Assembly (NCBI RefSeq): GCF_001295265.1
Contig: NZ_LJOD01000001.1
Location: 124,001-188,000, forward strand
Reading direction: 5' to 3'
Origin: Chryseobacterium indologenes
Lineage (GTDB): Bacteria; Bacteroidota; Bacteroidia; Flavobacteriales; Weeksellaceae
DNA length: 64,000 nt
Position numbers and translations under genes: made by a program. Under the pieces are notes generated by a model. That model was given only the letters and a program-made list of their open reading frames with translations. It was not told the origin of the DNA and did not search any database. Positions 1-8,289 of this stretch are shown one piece after another. How positions within the stretch are numbered: the stretch's first letter is position 1; each line of letters begins with the position of its first letter.

Positions 1-243
1 TTTTGCATCTTAAAAGGTGCAACCCCTTTGCCAAAATGTATTGGCTATGCACCGTCCTTACTTCACATTTTACCAAACAGGTTGCGAGTTTTTGCGTGGG
101 ATATTCGTTATCCCATTTGTTGTTCTTGGGGAATTACTTTCTTTCGTGAGTTAAACGAAAAAGAAAGTAACAAAGAAACCAATGTATTAGCGGTGGTTTT
201 ATTTTATTGTCCCTTGTAATTATTATTGCTGTAAACTTTAAAG
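1..243. other. left edge, no supported gene
   Basis: I see no gene I can support here. A 63-codon open frame on the plus strand (28-219) has no family likeness, promoter or ribosome-binding site, and probably does not code. The stretch lies downstream of the leftward gene ending at 244, so it may hold that gene's 3' region. Confidence 0.5.
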
Positions 244-804
244 CTATATTTTTGATTGTTTCCACTTATAAAATCCTTCAAAATAGTTTTCTAAATCTTC
301 AAATTCTATAAAGGCAATAAGTTCTCTTTTACACTCTCTTCCAAATCCACTAAAGTGATGCAGTTTTTCTAAAGAGATTTCCTGTAAATCGCTAATCGTA
401 ACAACTTCCATTATCTCCAGCATATTATAAAGCCGTTTGCTGAATGGGAAATGACTATCCATTATTTTCATTGACAGCAATTCGGGATTGCTGAGCAGAG
501 GAGTATCAGAAGCTATTTTTTTATTTTTTTCATTCAGATAAGCCGTTCTTAATTCGTAGAGCTTCTGTTTATAGTAGGCTATATCCTGAAATGTGTCGGC
601 GATACTTTTCGCTTTATCAAAAGTGCTGTTGAATATTTGCCTGATGCGTGCGGTACTTAGATTATATTCCTGGGCAACTTCGTTTATTGACTGATTGTCT
701 ATAAGTAGTCTGCGTAAAATATTGTATTCTTTTTCTGTGAGTATTCTCTTTGATATTTCAAGATAAAATTCGTTGGTACGTGCTATTTGTCTGTTTATCG
801 GCAT
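244..804 (-). CDS. sigma region-4-like HTH protein with alpha-CTD-like C-terminal domain
   Basis: A 186-residue protein with two recognisable parts. Residues about 22-68 (LTEKEYNILRRLL ... STARIRQIFN) resemble the sigma-70 region 4 HTH that contacts -35 promoter DNA. Residues about 107-167 (LSNPELLSMKIMD ... ISDLQEISLEKLHHFSGFG) resemble the helix-hairpin-helix C-terminal domain of the RNA polymerase alpha subunit. Sigma region 2 is absent, so it cannot be an ordinary sigma factor. I infer a transcription regulator that binds DNA or polymerase. It is the last gene of a leftward group with the receiver-like and excisionase-like genes at 881-2195. The domain reading is by eye; confidence in an exact family is modest. 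Confidence 0.6.
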   Translation of the reverse strand: MPINRQIARTNEFYLEISKRILTEKEYNILRRLLIDNQSINEVAQEYNLSTARIRQIFNSTFDKAKSIADTFQDIAYYKQKLYELRTAYLNEKNKKIASDTPLLSNPELLSMKIMDSHFPFSKRLYNMLEIMEVVTISDLQEISLEKLHHFSGFGRECKRELIAFIEFEDLENYFEGFYKWKQSKI

Positions 805-880
805 TTTTCATACGGTATTCAGGTTTATTTTCAGCTAATGTGTAAGGTTGTTTAGAATATAGATTTCTTGTATTGCGAAA

Positions 881-1330
881 TCAAAAATGTTTAAAATAGT
901 TTTGTACTATCTTGGACACTCCCATACTAAAATATCGTTTGCCATTGGTAACATTCTCAATAGCCTTTTTAAAATCATCGGCATCGCTACCAATAAGCAG
1001 ATAACTTTCAATACCTATTTCCAAAAGCGGTATTACTATTTGTTTATCATCTTTATCGTTGTGTACAATCAGCTTAATGGTTGGGTATTTTGATTTTAAT
1101 ACCCTTAGTTGAGCCAACATATTCTCGTTGTTAAAATTGAGGTCTATAATGCAAACTTGGGGAGCTTCCTGTAACGCTGACAATCTAATCAATCCGTCAT
1201 CAACGTTTTCCGAACGGAATAAGATTTTAATTCCTGAAGCAACAAGGTCTTTGCAGATGAAATCCAAAACAGGGCTTTTGTCATTGATAAGGGCAAGGCT
1301 GTTTTTTTCGGAGGTTTTTATTGTTTCCAT
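881..1330 (-). CDS. stand-alone degenerate response-regulator receiver protein
   Basis: A 149-residue protein resembling the receiver domain and linker of NarL/LuxR-type response regulators. The phospho-acceptor position is kept (CIIDLNF). The ending NGKRYFSMGVSKIVQNYF matches the linker that normally precedes the LuxR HTH, but the protein stops there without a DNA-binding domain. Other active-site positions look lost: the acidic pair is ND in LINDKSP, the Thr/Ser position falls in LIVHNDKD, and the usual Lys is missing in YLLIGSD. I chose the internal Met at 1330 (METIKTSEKN); the longer open frame back to 1444 adds a Cys-rich stretch unlike the family. It may be a phosphorylation-independent partner of neighbouring regulators. 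Confidence 0.6.
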   Translation of the reverse strand: METIKTSEKNSLALINDKSPVLDFICKDLVASGIKILFRSENVDDGLIRLSALQEAPQVCIIDLNFNNENMLAQLRVLKSKYPTIKLIVHNDKDDKQIVIPLLEIGIESYLLIGSDADDFKKAIENVTNGKRYFSMGVSKIVQNYFKHF

Positions 1331-1609
1331 ACTACCATTTTTTAATGTTAGTCGGTGGAACCTGCAAAAAATAAGGCGCAGGCAACCACACTTACTGGCA
1401 TTAAGGCACTGGTACGCCTGACCCCCAAATAAGCGAGCGCCCACGCCTATGACGTGAGCGTTCCTACTTATCTGTTCCGGGGTGTTAAAAATTACCAGTT
1501 TCTAATGCGGAACCTAAAGCAAAAACACTTTAAGTATTTTAATATTTTCAATAGCAAATATACGAAAGTAGTTTTGTTGGAGAGATAGCGAAACGAAAAT
1601 TATCTACTA
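1331..1609. other. GC-richer intergenic stretch with hairpin potential
   Basis: This is the gap between the receiver gene and the HTH gene upstream. Around 1430-1460 lies an imperfect inverted repeat (GCGCCCACG and CGTGAGCG, 6-7 nt apart), and the stretch to about 1380 is clearly GC-richer than its surroundings. It could be a structured leader of the receiver mRNA. No gene is visible. Confidence 0.35.
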
Positions 1610-1909
1610 TTAAAGCGTATTATTGGCTATATAATTCTGTTCCAATATGGTCCGAATATCACTTTCTTTATAGATTATCTTGCCGCCAATCTGAATATAC
1701 GGTATGATTTTATCATCACGGTATTGTTGCAATGTTCGTTTGCTAATGTGTAACATCCTGCACACATCATCACCCGACAGATAAATTTCTCCGTTCATTA
1801 CAGGTCGATAATTTTTCAAGATTTCCTTAATACGGTTTCGCAACTGCATAATCATTTCCTTATGGGCAATGATTTCCTCAGTATCATTTGTCAGTAAATC
1901 CATTTTCAA
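1610..1909 (-). CDS. excisionase-type helix-turn-helix protein (HTH_17-like)
   Basis: A 99-residue protein with an acidic N-terminal helix (TNDTEEIIAHKE) and a winged HTH typical of excisionase/MerR-like small proteins: YLSGDDVCRMLHISKRTLQQYRDDKIIPYIQIGGKIIYKESDI. Bacteroidota ICEs carry such proteins in pairs (Xis2c/Xis2d in CTnDOT), where they help the integrase in excision and also activate transfer genes. Its start overlaps the end of the upstream HTH gene by 26 nt, so the two are probably translationally coupled. A second pair lies at 60753-61422. Its own target is not known. Confidence 0.75.
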   Translation of the reverse strand: MKMDLLTNDTEEIIAHKEMIMQLRNRIKEILKNYRPVMNGEIYLSGDDVCRMLHISKRTLQQYRDDKIIPYIQIGGKIIYKESDIRTILEQNYIANNTL

Positions 1910-2195
1910 CAGTATTGTACGGCTGTCCGGCTTGTATTAAAGCCTGTACATCCGAGAGTTTATAATAATTCTTGCGGTTAAGTTTGGAATATGGCAATAA
2001 GCCTTTGTCCTTATAGGTCTGTAAAGTACGTTTGGTAATATTCATCATCAGGCACACTTCCTGGTTATCGAGCCATTTTTCTTCTTTGAAAATCGGGCAG
2101 TATTTCTGTGTGGCATTTTCGGTCAGTTCCAAAAGCTCCTTTATATCATTCGTCATTCCGTCCAATGCGGATTTTGCTATTGCGATTACTTCCAT
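1884..2195 (-). CDS. excisionase-type helix-turn-helix protein (HTH_17-like)
   Basis: A 103-residue partner of the gene at 1610. The HTH core reads WLDNQEVCLMMNITKRTLQ, followed by TYKDKGLLPYSKLNRKNYYKLSDV, giving the same helix-turn-helix-wing order as its neighbour. The N-terminal helix (LLELTENATQKYCPIF) differs from the neighbour, so the two may play distinct roles or form a heterodimer. It is the first gene of its leftward group and has the dispersed ICE motif 67-99 nt upstream (2262-2294). Confidence 0.75.
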   Translation of the reverse strand: MEVIAIAKSALDGMTNDIKELLELTENATQKYCPIFKEEKWLDNQEVCLMMNITKRTLQTYKDKGLLPYSKLNRKNYYKLSDVQALIQAGQPYNTVENGFTDK

Positions 2196-2261
2196 AGTTT
2201 GCTCAATTTTTCTGTGGAAGTCGAAGATATTAAAGCTTGTTACAGGTTTATGAAATGTTGT

Positions 2262-2294
2262 AGTGTTTGGCTTTGAAAGGCAGTGTTTGGCGTT
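2262..2294 (-). promoter_or_regulatory. dispersed ICE motif, site 1 (doubled)
   Basis: The plus strand shows AGTGTTTGGC at 2262-2271 and GGCAGTGTTTGGCGTT at 2279-2294. Read in the sense of the leftward HTH genes this is GCCAAACACTGCC followed 20 nt later by GCCAAACACT. The same doubled element recurs at 25534-25571, and single or degenerate forms stand before other ICE backbone units (see findings). Regulator unknown. Confidence 0.6.
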
Positions 2295-2335
2295 TTAAGT
2301 TTTTTTGTATTTGAAACTTTATTAAAATAAATAAT

Positions 2336-2363
2336 AAAACCGACCTGTAAGTAGGTCGGTTTT
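2336..2363. terminator. bidirectional Rho-independent terminator
   Basis: A perfect 11-bp stem, AAAACCGACCT (2336-2346) with AGGTCGGTTTT (2353-2363), has a 6-nt loop and T-rich flanks on both strands. It would end the leftward TetR transcript that stops at 2423. Confidence 0.85.
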
Positions 2364-2422
2364 ATTTTATTAGATTTGCTCTTAATCATTACTATTAAGT
2401 CACTTTCCTATATATTTTTCTC

Positions 2423-3068
2423 TTATCCAGACTCATTACTTATATATTGTGTGACATTTCTCGAACTGAGATAGGATATAAGCATCTCTCTTATAAAAAA
2501 AATATCAGCACAATCTTTTGTTGATTGTTCATTATTTCTTTCAGAGAATAACATTTGTATTATTCTAACTACTACTTGTATATCATTTTTAATGCTGTCT
2601 CTTTCCTTATAAATTTGTTCATTTAACCCTCTTTCATAATTATTTAAAAGGAAAGAATATAGCAAAAATTTACTTCTTTCAATATAAATATTAATACTAC
2701 TTTTTTTTTAGATCATTAATGAATATTGGCAATATTTCTTTGTATAGCTCAATCAAATATTCAAAAAGTAAAACCAATTCTTTATTTGCATTTGCAGATT
2801 TTTCTTGAATGGATTTAATGTGTTCTTCGAATTCATCAATATTATAATTTAAAATTGCTTCAACAAGTTGATGCTTGCTTTCATAATAATTATAAATTGT
2901 TTTCTTTGAAATTCCGCATTTTTCCGCTATATCATTCATAGATACCTTATGTATGCCATATTTAAAGAAAGATGATGATGAAATTTCAATAATACTTTCT
3001 CTTGTACTGTAATCTTGAACCTTTTCTATTTTTAATTTATGTTTTTTAGCATTCATTACAGTAATCAC
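2423..3068 (-). pseudogene. TetR-family regulator interrupted by a poly-A frameshift
   Basis: Two adjacent frames add up to one TetR-family repressor of about 200 residues. The first (2697-3068) has the full N-terminal DNA-binding domain (SMNDIAEKCGISKKTIYNYY) and ends INDLKKK. The second (2423-2665 and further upstream in frame) continues with SINIYIERSKF and LLYSFLLNNYERG, typical of the C-terminal ligand domain. The break lies at a run of nine A on the coding strand (2701-2709); removing one A restores one continuous reading. It may be a true inactivation, a sequencing error, or a site where polymerase slippage makes some full-length protein. It is the regulator gene of the stress island that follows (HdeD, DUF1269, Usp). 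Confidence 0.75.
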
Positions 3069-3082
3069 TAAATCTGTTACAA

Positions 3083-3718
3083 TTATTTTTCGATATCCTT
3101 ATAGTATTCCTCCTTCAAATCTTCGATTTTGTCTTTCAGCTCTTTTCTTAATTTGCCCGGAAGTGTTTTCAGTTTTTTTAATTGAAAGGACATTACGATA
3201 GCATAAACACCTACGAAAATGAAAGAAAAAGCTGTCATCATCACTAACGAAATACCTGTGAAAATCGGATTGGCAATCAGCATAAAAGAAAAAATTATCC
3301 CTAAAACGCTTAAAATTGCAAGATTTCCCCATTTCAATATTTTGTAATTTTTTAGTTCAAATGCAAATCCCAATCCTTGGAAAGAACGGAACAGCAGGCT
3401 AAAGCCCACAAAAAATGGAAGTGTAGTTACTGCAATCTCAGGTCTTATCACTAATACGATACCAATAAGCAAACTAAAAATTCCACTTGTAAGATACCAA
3501 CCCCAACCTTCGAGCTCTTCTTTATTCTGAACGGAAAACACGATTTCCAAAATTCCAGAAAACAGGAATGACAGGCTGAAAAGTACAACCAGTGAAAAAT
3601 ACGTTGCATCGGGAACACTAAACAAATAGCCTCCAAGAATGATAAACAATACACCTATGATTGCCGGAATATACCAGTGTTTTACGGTGTTGCGAATTGT
3701 TTTGAAAAATGTTGCCAT
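3083..3718 (-). CDS. HdeD/DUF308-family membrane protein
   Basis: A 211-residue integral membrane protein with about six hydrophobic segments in the paired pattern of the HdeD/DUF308 family (for example YIPAIIGVLFIILGGYLF near residue 16, and LTSGIFSLLIGIVLVIRPE near 76). HdeD of enterobacteria is linked to acid resistance; the biochemical role here is unknown. A charged amphipathic tail (KLRKELKDKIEDLKEEYYKD) lies after the last membrane segment. It sits 14 nt downstream of the TetR frames, so it is probably in the same leftward unit and perhaps under that regulator's control. Confidence 0.75.
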   Translation of the reverse strand: MATFFKTIRNTVKHWYIPAIIGVLFIILGGYLFSVPDATYFSLVVLFSLSFLFSGILEIVFSVQNKEELEGWGWYLTSGIFSLLIGIVLVIRPEIAVTTLPFFVGFSLLFRSFQGLGFAFELKNYKILKWGNLAILSVLGIIFSFMLIANPIFTGISLVMMTAFSFIFVGVYAIVMSFQLKKLKTLPGKLRKELKDKIEDLKEEYYKDIEK

Positions 3719-3782
3719 AATAATCTGTTTTAAATTAAAAATCTTCTTAAAATTAACTATAGTATTTGATTCTAAATCCTAA

Positions 3783-4019
3783 TCAGTTACTGTTATAAAT
3801 CAGCAAAGCCGTATTTGAGAATTGTAGCAAACGTTTACTGTAATTGATAGAGAACAGTCTTTGTACGAAACTTTTATACCGATGGATAACACACAGGACA
3901 TCGGTTTTGTATTTGTTTTCGTTCAGCATTATCGCAAGCACAAAATTTCGTGTGTCATTAAAAACAGTGTTTGCAGAAACAGTAAAAGGTGGCATATCTA
4001 GGCATTGAAAGATAACCAC
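3783..4019 (-). pseudogene. decayed universal stress protein copy
   Basis: A 78-codon remnant related to the intact UspA at 5176-6057. It begins in the equivalent of LDIPILAVPANAIFNDVRN (here LDMPPFTVSANTVFNDTRN), keeps LAIMLNENKY, then jumps directly to TDVLCVIHRYKS and ends SKRLLQFSNTALLIYNSN. About 70 residues of the second Usp domain are missing in frame, and the whole N-terminal domain is absent. Together with the intact gene it brackets the DUF1269 gene, which suggests a duplication followed by decay. It is unlikely to be functional. Confidence 0.8.
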
Positions 4020-4045
4020 CAGTTACTAAGTTGATCTAAAAAATT

Positions 4046-5110
4046 TTAATTACTTTTTAGGTCATTTTCCGTTTTACTCAACCATTCCTGATATTTTTCA
4101 CGGTGAGCTTCAAAATCTGATTTTGCTTTTGCGAGTAGTTCGTCTCTTTTCAGTTTTAAATTTTCTAATTTCAACTGCCATCTTTCTTTGTCTTTTTCTA
4201 CCAATTGATCTACTTGCTCTTCTAATTTGTGAATATCTTCGTCTAGTTCTTCGATTTCTTCTTTGACATAACCAATGGACTTTCTAAAAGATTCTTCTGT
4301 GCTGTTTTCTAAATTTTTTAAATTTCTTTTAATTTTTACAGACAATTCATTATAATCCTCTTGCAAATCTTCATAATCATCGATTAATTCTTCTTTTGAG
4401 TCATCAAATTTATCGGCAATATCTGCACGCCAGTTAGAAAAATTATTTTTAACTTTTCCGAACCATTCCGAAACAGATTTTTTTTCTTCTTTGGCGTTAG
4501 CTTTTATATTTTGGTGTAATTCTGCTTGTTTTGCTTTTAGTTCGGCTATACGGGCATCTATTTTAGCTTTATCGTCTTCTGCTGCACTTTCCAACTTAGC
4601 GGTAAACTCGTTAATTTCATCGTCAATTTCTTTTGCTTCTTCGTTGATGTATTTTTCGATTTCTTCGTTTACATTTAACCTTTTCACCTCTGCTGAAAAA
4701 GGTTTAAGTATTGAATTTAGAGGAATTTCCCAATATTCATCAATGTTGGCAACGATGGCGGTTTTACCAGTCGGGATGGATTTCGAAGTTTTTTCTAAGA
4801 ATTTAGAAGATTTGGAAGCTCGAACTAAATCACCTAAACTTCCCGCCAAAAGCCCGGTAGTCATACCAAATAATACACCTAAAGGACCACCTAAAATACC
4901 AATAAAACTCCCTGCCAAAGCTCCGGAAGCAGAATAAGGCAAAGTTTCATCTTTTGCATTTTTGATTTGGATTTCACCGTTTTCATTTCTTGTAAGAACA
5001 TAAAGTTCGTTCACGGTAAGGTTTTCATTTTGGGAAAGCTGCTTGATTTCCTGTGATGCTTTAAATGCATCTTCTTCTGAATTTAGAAGAATAGTAATGA
5101 TTTTTTCCAT
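4046..5110 (-). CDS. DUF1269-type membrane protein with long coiled-coil tail
   Basis: A 354-residue protein. The N-terminal 130 residues match DUF1269: a start like MEKIITILLNSEEDAFKASQ, then a glycine-zipper membrane segment (GALAGSFIGILGGPLGVLFG) and the LAGSLGD motif. Residues about 150-354 are strongly charged and predicted coiled coil (repeated E/K heptads such as IEELDEDIHKLEEQVDQLVEKD). I chose the Met at 5110 because the domain begins there and it leaves a 65-nt gap to usp; the longer frame to 5206 would run into the usp coding end. Function is unknown; it lies in a stress-response gene group. Confidence 0.75.
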   Translation of the reverse strand: MEKIITILLNSEEDAFKASQEIKQLSQNENLTVNELYVLTRNENGEIQIKNAKDETLPYSASGALAGSFIGILGGPLGVLFGMTTGLLAGSLGDLVRASKSSKFLEKTSKSIPTGKTAIVANIDEYWEIPLNSILKPFSAEVKRLNVNEEIEKYINEEAKEIDDEINEFTAKLESAAEDDKAKIDARIAELKAKQAELHQNIKANAKEEKKSVSEWFGKVKNNFSNWRADIADKFDDSKEELIDDYEDLQEDYNELSVKIKRNLKNLENSTEESFRKSIGYVKEEIEELDEDIHKLEEQVDQLVEKDKERWQLKLENLKLKRDELLAKAKSDFEAHREKYQEWLSKTENDLKSN

Positions 5111-5175
5111 TGTAAATAAGTTTTTTATTTTTCTTAAACTATATATTTTTTTCTTTATAAGACTTTGTGGTAAAA

Positions 5176-6057
5176 CTAACTGTAATATTTGACACCAACT
5201 CTCCAATCATTGTTATAAATTAGCAAAGCTGTCTTTGAATATTGTAATAAACGCTTGCTGTAATTGATGCCGAACAGTCTTGTAGCAATACCTTTATTAC
5301 GGTGGATAATGCAAAGCACATCGGTTTGGTTGCTATCCATAAAATTGTTCAGTCCGTCTATTACATCAGAATTAGTAATAATTTCTAAAGAGATTTCAGC
5401 ATTATTAATGTTTTCTTTCCACATTTCTTTCTTCGCTTCAGCTTTTATGGCATCTTTCTCGTTTTCAGCCACGTACACGCATTTCAAGTGGTTTCCGCCA
5501 GCTTCCTGTAACCTTTCAGCTAAACGGTTTACGATGTTGTATTCGTTTTCGTTCAGCATTACTGCAAGGGTAAAATTGCGCACGTCATTAAAAATAGCGT
5601 TTGCAGGTACCGCAAGAATCGGAATATCAAGGTGGTTTATCAGTTTTCCCGTATTGGAACCGAATAGCTTTTTATCGACTGTATTCGCACCGGAAGTACC
5701 CATTACAACAACATCAATCCCCATTTCTCCAATGTAGTTATCTACAACTTTCTGAAAATAACCTTTTTCAAAATGAAATTCTACCGGAACACTCAATTTT
5801 TGATTGTCCTGTGCAATATTTTCCAGCTTTTTTGCTTCTCCTTTAAAATCAGTCCGTTCATCGGTTTCCAATTGTTCATTATAAAATTCTGCCAATGGAT
5901 GTACCAATGCTTTTTCGTCCGGATCTTGGGCTTCAATAATATGCGTAACGTGCAGAATATGGATTTCCGCTTTTATTTTCTCAGCCACAGACAACGCATA
6001 AATAAACGCATTGTCCGCCACTTGTGAGAAGTCTGTTAAAAACAATATTTTTTTCAT
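5176..6057 (-). CDS. universal stress protein, two tandem Usp domains
   Basis: A 293-residue protein with two Usp folds. The first domain (MKKILFLTDFSQVADNAF to about residue 152) has the ATP-binding signature G-2x-G-9x-G-S in MGTSGANTVDKKLFGSNTG, so it probably binds ATP. The second domain (RNFTLAVMLNENEYNIVN to the end) lacks a clear copy of that signature. Tandem-domain Usp proteins of this size are common in Bacteroidota, often beside membrane stress genes as here. It is read leftwards with the DUF1269 and HdeD genes. The damaged paralogue is at 3783-4019. Confidence 0.85.
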   Translation of the reverse strand: MKKILFLTDFSQVADNAFIYALSVAEKIKAEIHILHVTHIIEAQDPDEKALVHPLAEFYNEQLETDERTDFKGEAKKLENIAQDNQKLSVPVEFHFEKGYFQKVVDNYIGEMGIDVVVMGTSGANTVDKKLFGSNTGKLINHLDIPILAVPANAIFNDVRNFTLAVMLNENEYNIVNRLAERLQEAGGNHLKCVYVAENEKDAIKAEAKKEMWKENINNAEISLEIITNSDVIDGLNNFMDSNQTDVLCIIHRNKGIATRLFGINYSKRLLQYSKTALLIYNNDWRVGVKYYS

Positions 6058-6084
6058 TTCCTATTCTTTATAAGGATTATACAT

Positions 6085-6657
6085 CTACGAATGGTGTTTA
6101 CCCAGATGAATTAATTTTGTAATACCGAAACCGACAACAAAGGTATTGTAAGCGTGTCTTTTGGCTTCGTACATTGCCGATACGCCCAGCTTCCAATTGT
6201 TCGGAATATTGAACATATATTCTGCTCCGGCGACAAACATTGTGAGGTTTTTCTCTTTACTGAATTCCCGTCCGATACCTGCCAATATGCCTAATGAATG
6301 TATGGGTTTGTATGTTGCGACGGCATTGACCGAAACAGGATATTCACGTTCGAGGAAGCGATGTTCTTCGTTCGGTTTTTTCTCTTCGATGATGAAATTC
6401 TCAAAAACCAAATCCGAATGCACGCCTACCGCCCACTTGTCAGAAACCCAATAATTGGCGTTGATACCGAAAGCTGCTGCCGAACTTATTTTGTTTTCGC
6501 TGTCGATTCTGTTTTTGATAAAAGCGTGTCCCATTACTGCCGAAACACCCAGATTTCCTTTTATAGAATGATGTTCTGACATTTCTTGTGCTTGAACACT
6601 TATACTGCTTGTGATGGCTACCAAAAATAGCAAACCGTATTGTTTTAATTTATTCAT
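6085..6657 (-). CDS. small outer-membrane beta-barrel protein
   Basis: A 190-residue protein with a clear signal peptide (MNKLKQYGLLFLVAITSSIS, cut near VQAQ) followed by alternating strands ending in VVGFGITKL. This fits an 8-to-10-strand outer-membrane barrel. I chose the Met at 6657 because the signal peptide starts there and the gene then begins 4 nt after the MFS gene ends; the longer frame to 6756 would lie inside the MFS gene. It is co-transcribed with the exporter genes. The substrate, if any, is unknown. Confidence 0.7.
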   Translation of the reverse strand: MNKLKQYGLLFLVAITSSISVQAQEMSEHHSIKGNLGVSAVMGHAFIKNRIDSENKISSAAAFGINANYWVSDKWAVGVHSDLVFENFIIEEKKPNEEHRFLEREYPVSVNAVATYKPIHSLGILAGIGREFSKEKNLTMFVAGAEYMFNIPNNWKLGVSAMYEAKRHAYNTFVVGFGITKLIHLGKHHS

Positions 6658-6661
6658 TACT

Positions 6662-8203
6662 CTAAAACCTATATCCTTTAATTGAATCTCCTCTAATCTT
6701 TTTACGTAATAACACCACTCGTTTGTAATGGAAACTACCGTAAGAATGTGTTGCAATAAATATCAATATTGGTATAATCAACCAAGTCAATGTTCCCAAC
6801 ACGATTTTTCCCGAAGCCATTAACGCATTAAGGCTGATGTTTTGGTATATTGCCATTCCGTTGGGGATTTCTCCTGCATCGAGATACATCGAAATATCGT
6901 TCAGGCTTTGCCATTGTGACTGATAGCTTGCCCAACCGATAATCGCCCCTCCGAGAGCCGTTGCCAAAAATGACCTTACCACAATCAAGATCACCATCAT
7001 TCCCATCATTTCGTTCATTTGTAGGTTGAGGGTGGCATAAAACCAAAGTCCGATGAACAAGATACCCATTCCCAATCCTTTCAGTATGGTTGCATATTCG
7101 AGGTAGCGGATGTCCATCTGCGGCTGTATAATCAGGTAAAGGCACAGCGTATGCAGCGCAAAACACACAAATCCAAAAGCGATATAATACTTGATGTACC
7201 ATTTGTTTTTAAAACCGTAAAATGCCAATATTCCGGCAATGACAATACCGGGTATCATCCAAAGGTTGGTATGTGCGTTAATCAGGTTATTATACCCTAA
7301 AACACCCACTGCATATTGTGTATATACTGATGTGCTTGCCAGATATAATCCGAGAAAGAATAACAATATGGTAGCGTGGATAACATTTTTCTTTTTAAAT
7401 GCCCCGAAATCAATCATCTTTCGTTTGAGTGATTTCTGCCTGTATATCATAGCTACAAAAAGTCCCAACCCGATAATCAACGAAATTATAATATTGGGCG
7501 AATGAAACCAGTTTTGTTGTTTCATAAACACAAAGAAATAATTCAGCGACATCATCGAAGCTCCAAATAAAATCAACGAAAGCCAGTCAATCTGATACAA
7601 TGGCATTTTAAATCCAAAACGTTGATTGTGCTGAAAAATAAGCGATAGTGCCGCAATCACAAGCATCGTTGCCGACATAAACATATAAGGTGTTTGCCAA
7701 CTGCCATCGAATACCATTTGGGCAAAATAATAGGCTGAAAGTTGCCCAAATCCAATGGACAAGGGGTAGAATACCGCATAAAATTTTCCTCGATCTCCTG
7801 TCGGAGCAATGATGAACATAATGGGTAATACCATTTCTATCATCGGAAACATCTTGAAAAAACCAATGAGAAAACTGCAACCTATCAACACAACAGGGCT
7901 TTCCGTCGTGCCACACATATAGGATAATATAGCAAGGATAATAGCCGAGCCCGCAATGATTTCCTTGGTACGGAAACGCATTTTGACACGCATTAGTATC
8001 ATAATAGCACAACCCATACCGATTGTCCCGGCGTTATTCGCCATCGAAATAAATTCGGTGTAAGTAGCCATTGCTCCCGAAATATCCGTAATGACACTTG
8101 CATATACTCCTGAAACGGTCATCATCGAGAATAATATCGCCAAAATCAGCAACAGCATTAAAGGTTTGGGAACCCAGCTTGCAAATGGACCTTTATTGTA
8201 CAT
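6662..8203 (-). CDS. MFS drug exporter, DHA2-like, inner-membrane part
   Basis: A 513-residue, very hydrophobic protein with about 14 membrane segments, the size and topology of DHA2-family (EmrB-like) proton antiporters. Near residue 130 it carries MFIIAPTGDRGKFYAVFYPL, which takes the place of the usual MFS loop motif. With the HlyD and TolC genes upstream it forms a tripartite exporter reaching from inner membrane to outside. Order of transcription: tolC, hlyD, MFS, small barrel. The drug or compound exported cannot be read from sequence. Confidence 0.8.
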   Translation of the reverse strand: MYNKGPFASWVPKPLMLLLILAILFSMMTVSGVYASVITDISGAMATYTEFISMANNAGTIGMGCAIMILMRVKMRFRTKEIIAGSAIILAILSYMCGTTESPVVLIGCSFLIGFFKMFPMIEMVLPIMFIIAPTGDRGKFYAVFYPLSIGFGQLSAYYFAQMVFDGSWQTPYMFMSATMLVIAALSLIFQHNQRFGFKMPLYQIDWLSLILFGASMMSLNYFFVFMKQQNWFHSPNIIISLIIGLGLFVAMIYRQKSLKRKMIDFGAFKKKNVIHATILLFFLGLYLASTSVYTQYAVGVLGYNNLINAHTNLWMIPGIVIAGILAFYGFKNKWYIKYYIAFGFVCFALHTLCLYLIIQPQMDIRYLEYATILKGLGMGILFIGLWFYATLNLQMNEMMGMMVILIVVRSFLATALGGAIIGWASYQSQWQSLNDISMYLDAGEIPNGMAIYQNISLNALMASGKIVLGTLTWLIIPILIFIATHSYGSFHYKRVVLLRKKIRGDSIKGYRF

Positions 8204-8234
8204 AAATTTTGTTTAAAGTTTAAAGTTTTTTTGA

Positions 8235-8277
8235 GTTTAAAGTTCAATATAACAACGTTAAACATTGAACCTTAAAC
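8235..8277. repeat. intergenic imperfect inverted repeat
   Basis: GTTTAAAGTTCAAT (8235-8248) pairs with ATTGAACCTTAAAC (8264-8277) with one mismatch. Extra copies of TTTAAAGT lie just before it. The element fills the 86-nt gap between the hlyD and MFS genes of one operon. It looks like a repeated palindromic intergenic element rather than a terminator, as no T-tract follows closely. Confidence 0.55.
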
Positions 8278-8289
8278 CTTAAACTTTTT

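Noticed and set aside
28..219. 63-codon open frame on the plus strand
   Set aside because: No family likeness, no promoter or ribosome-binding site and an odd composition; likely chance.
4491..4937. Long antisense frames over coiled-coil and barrel genes
   Set aside because: They mirror the composition of the real genes on the other strand and show no domain of their own.
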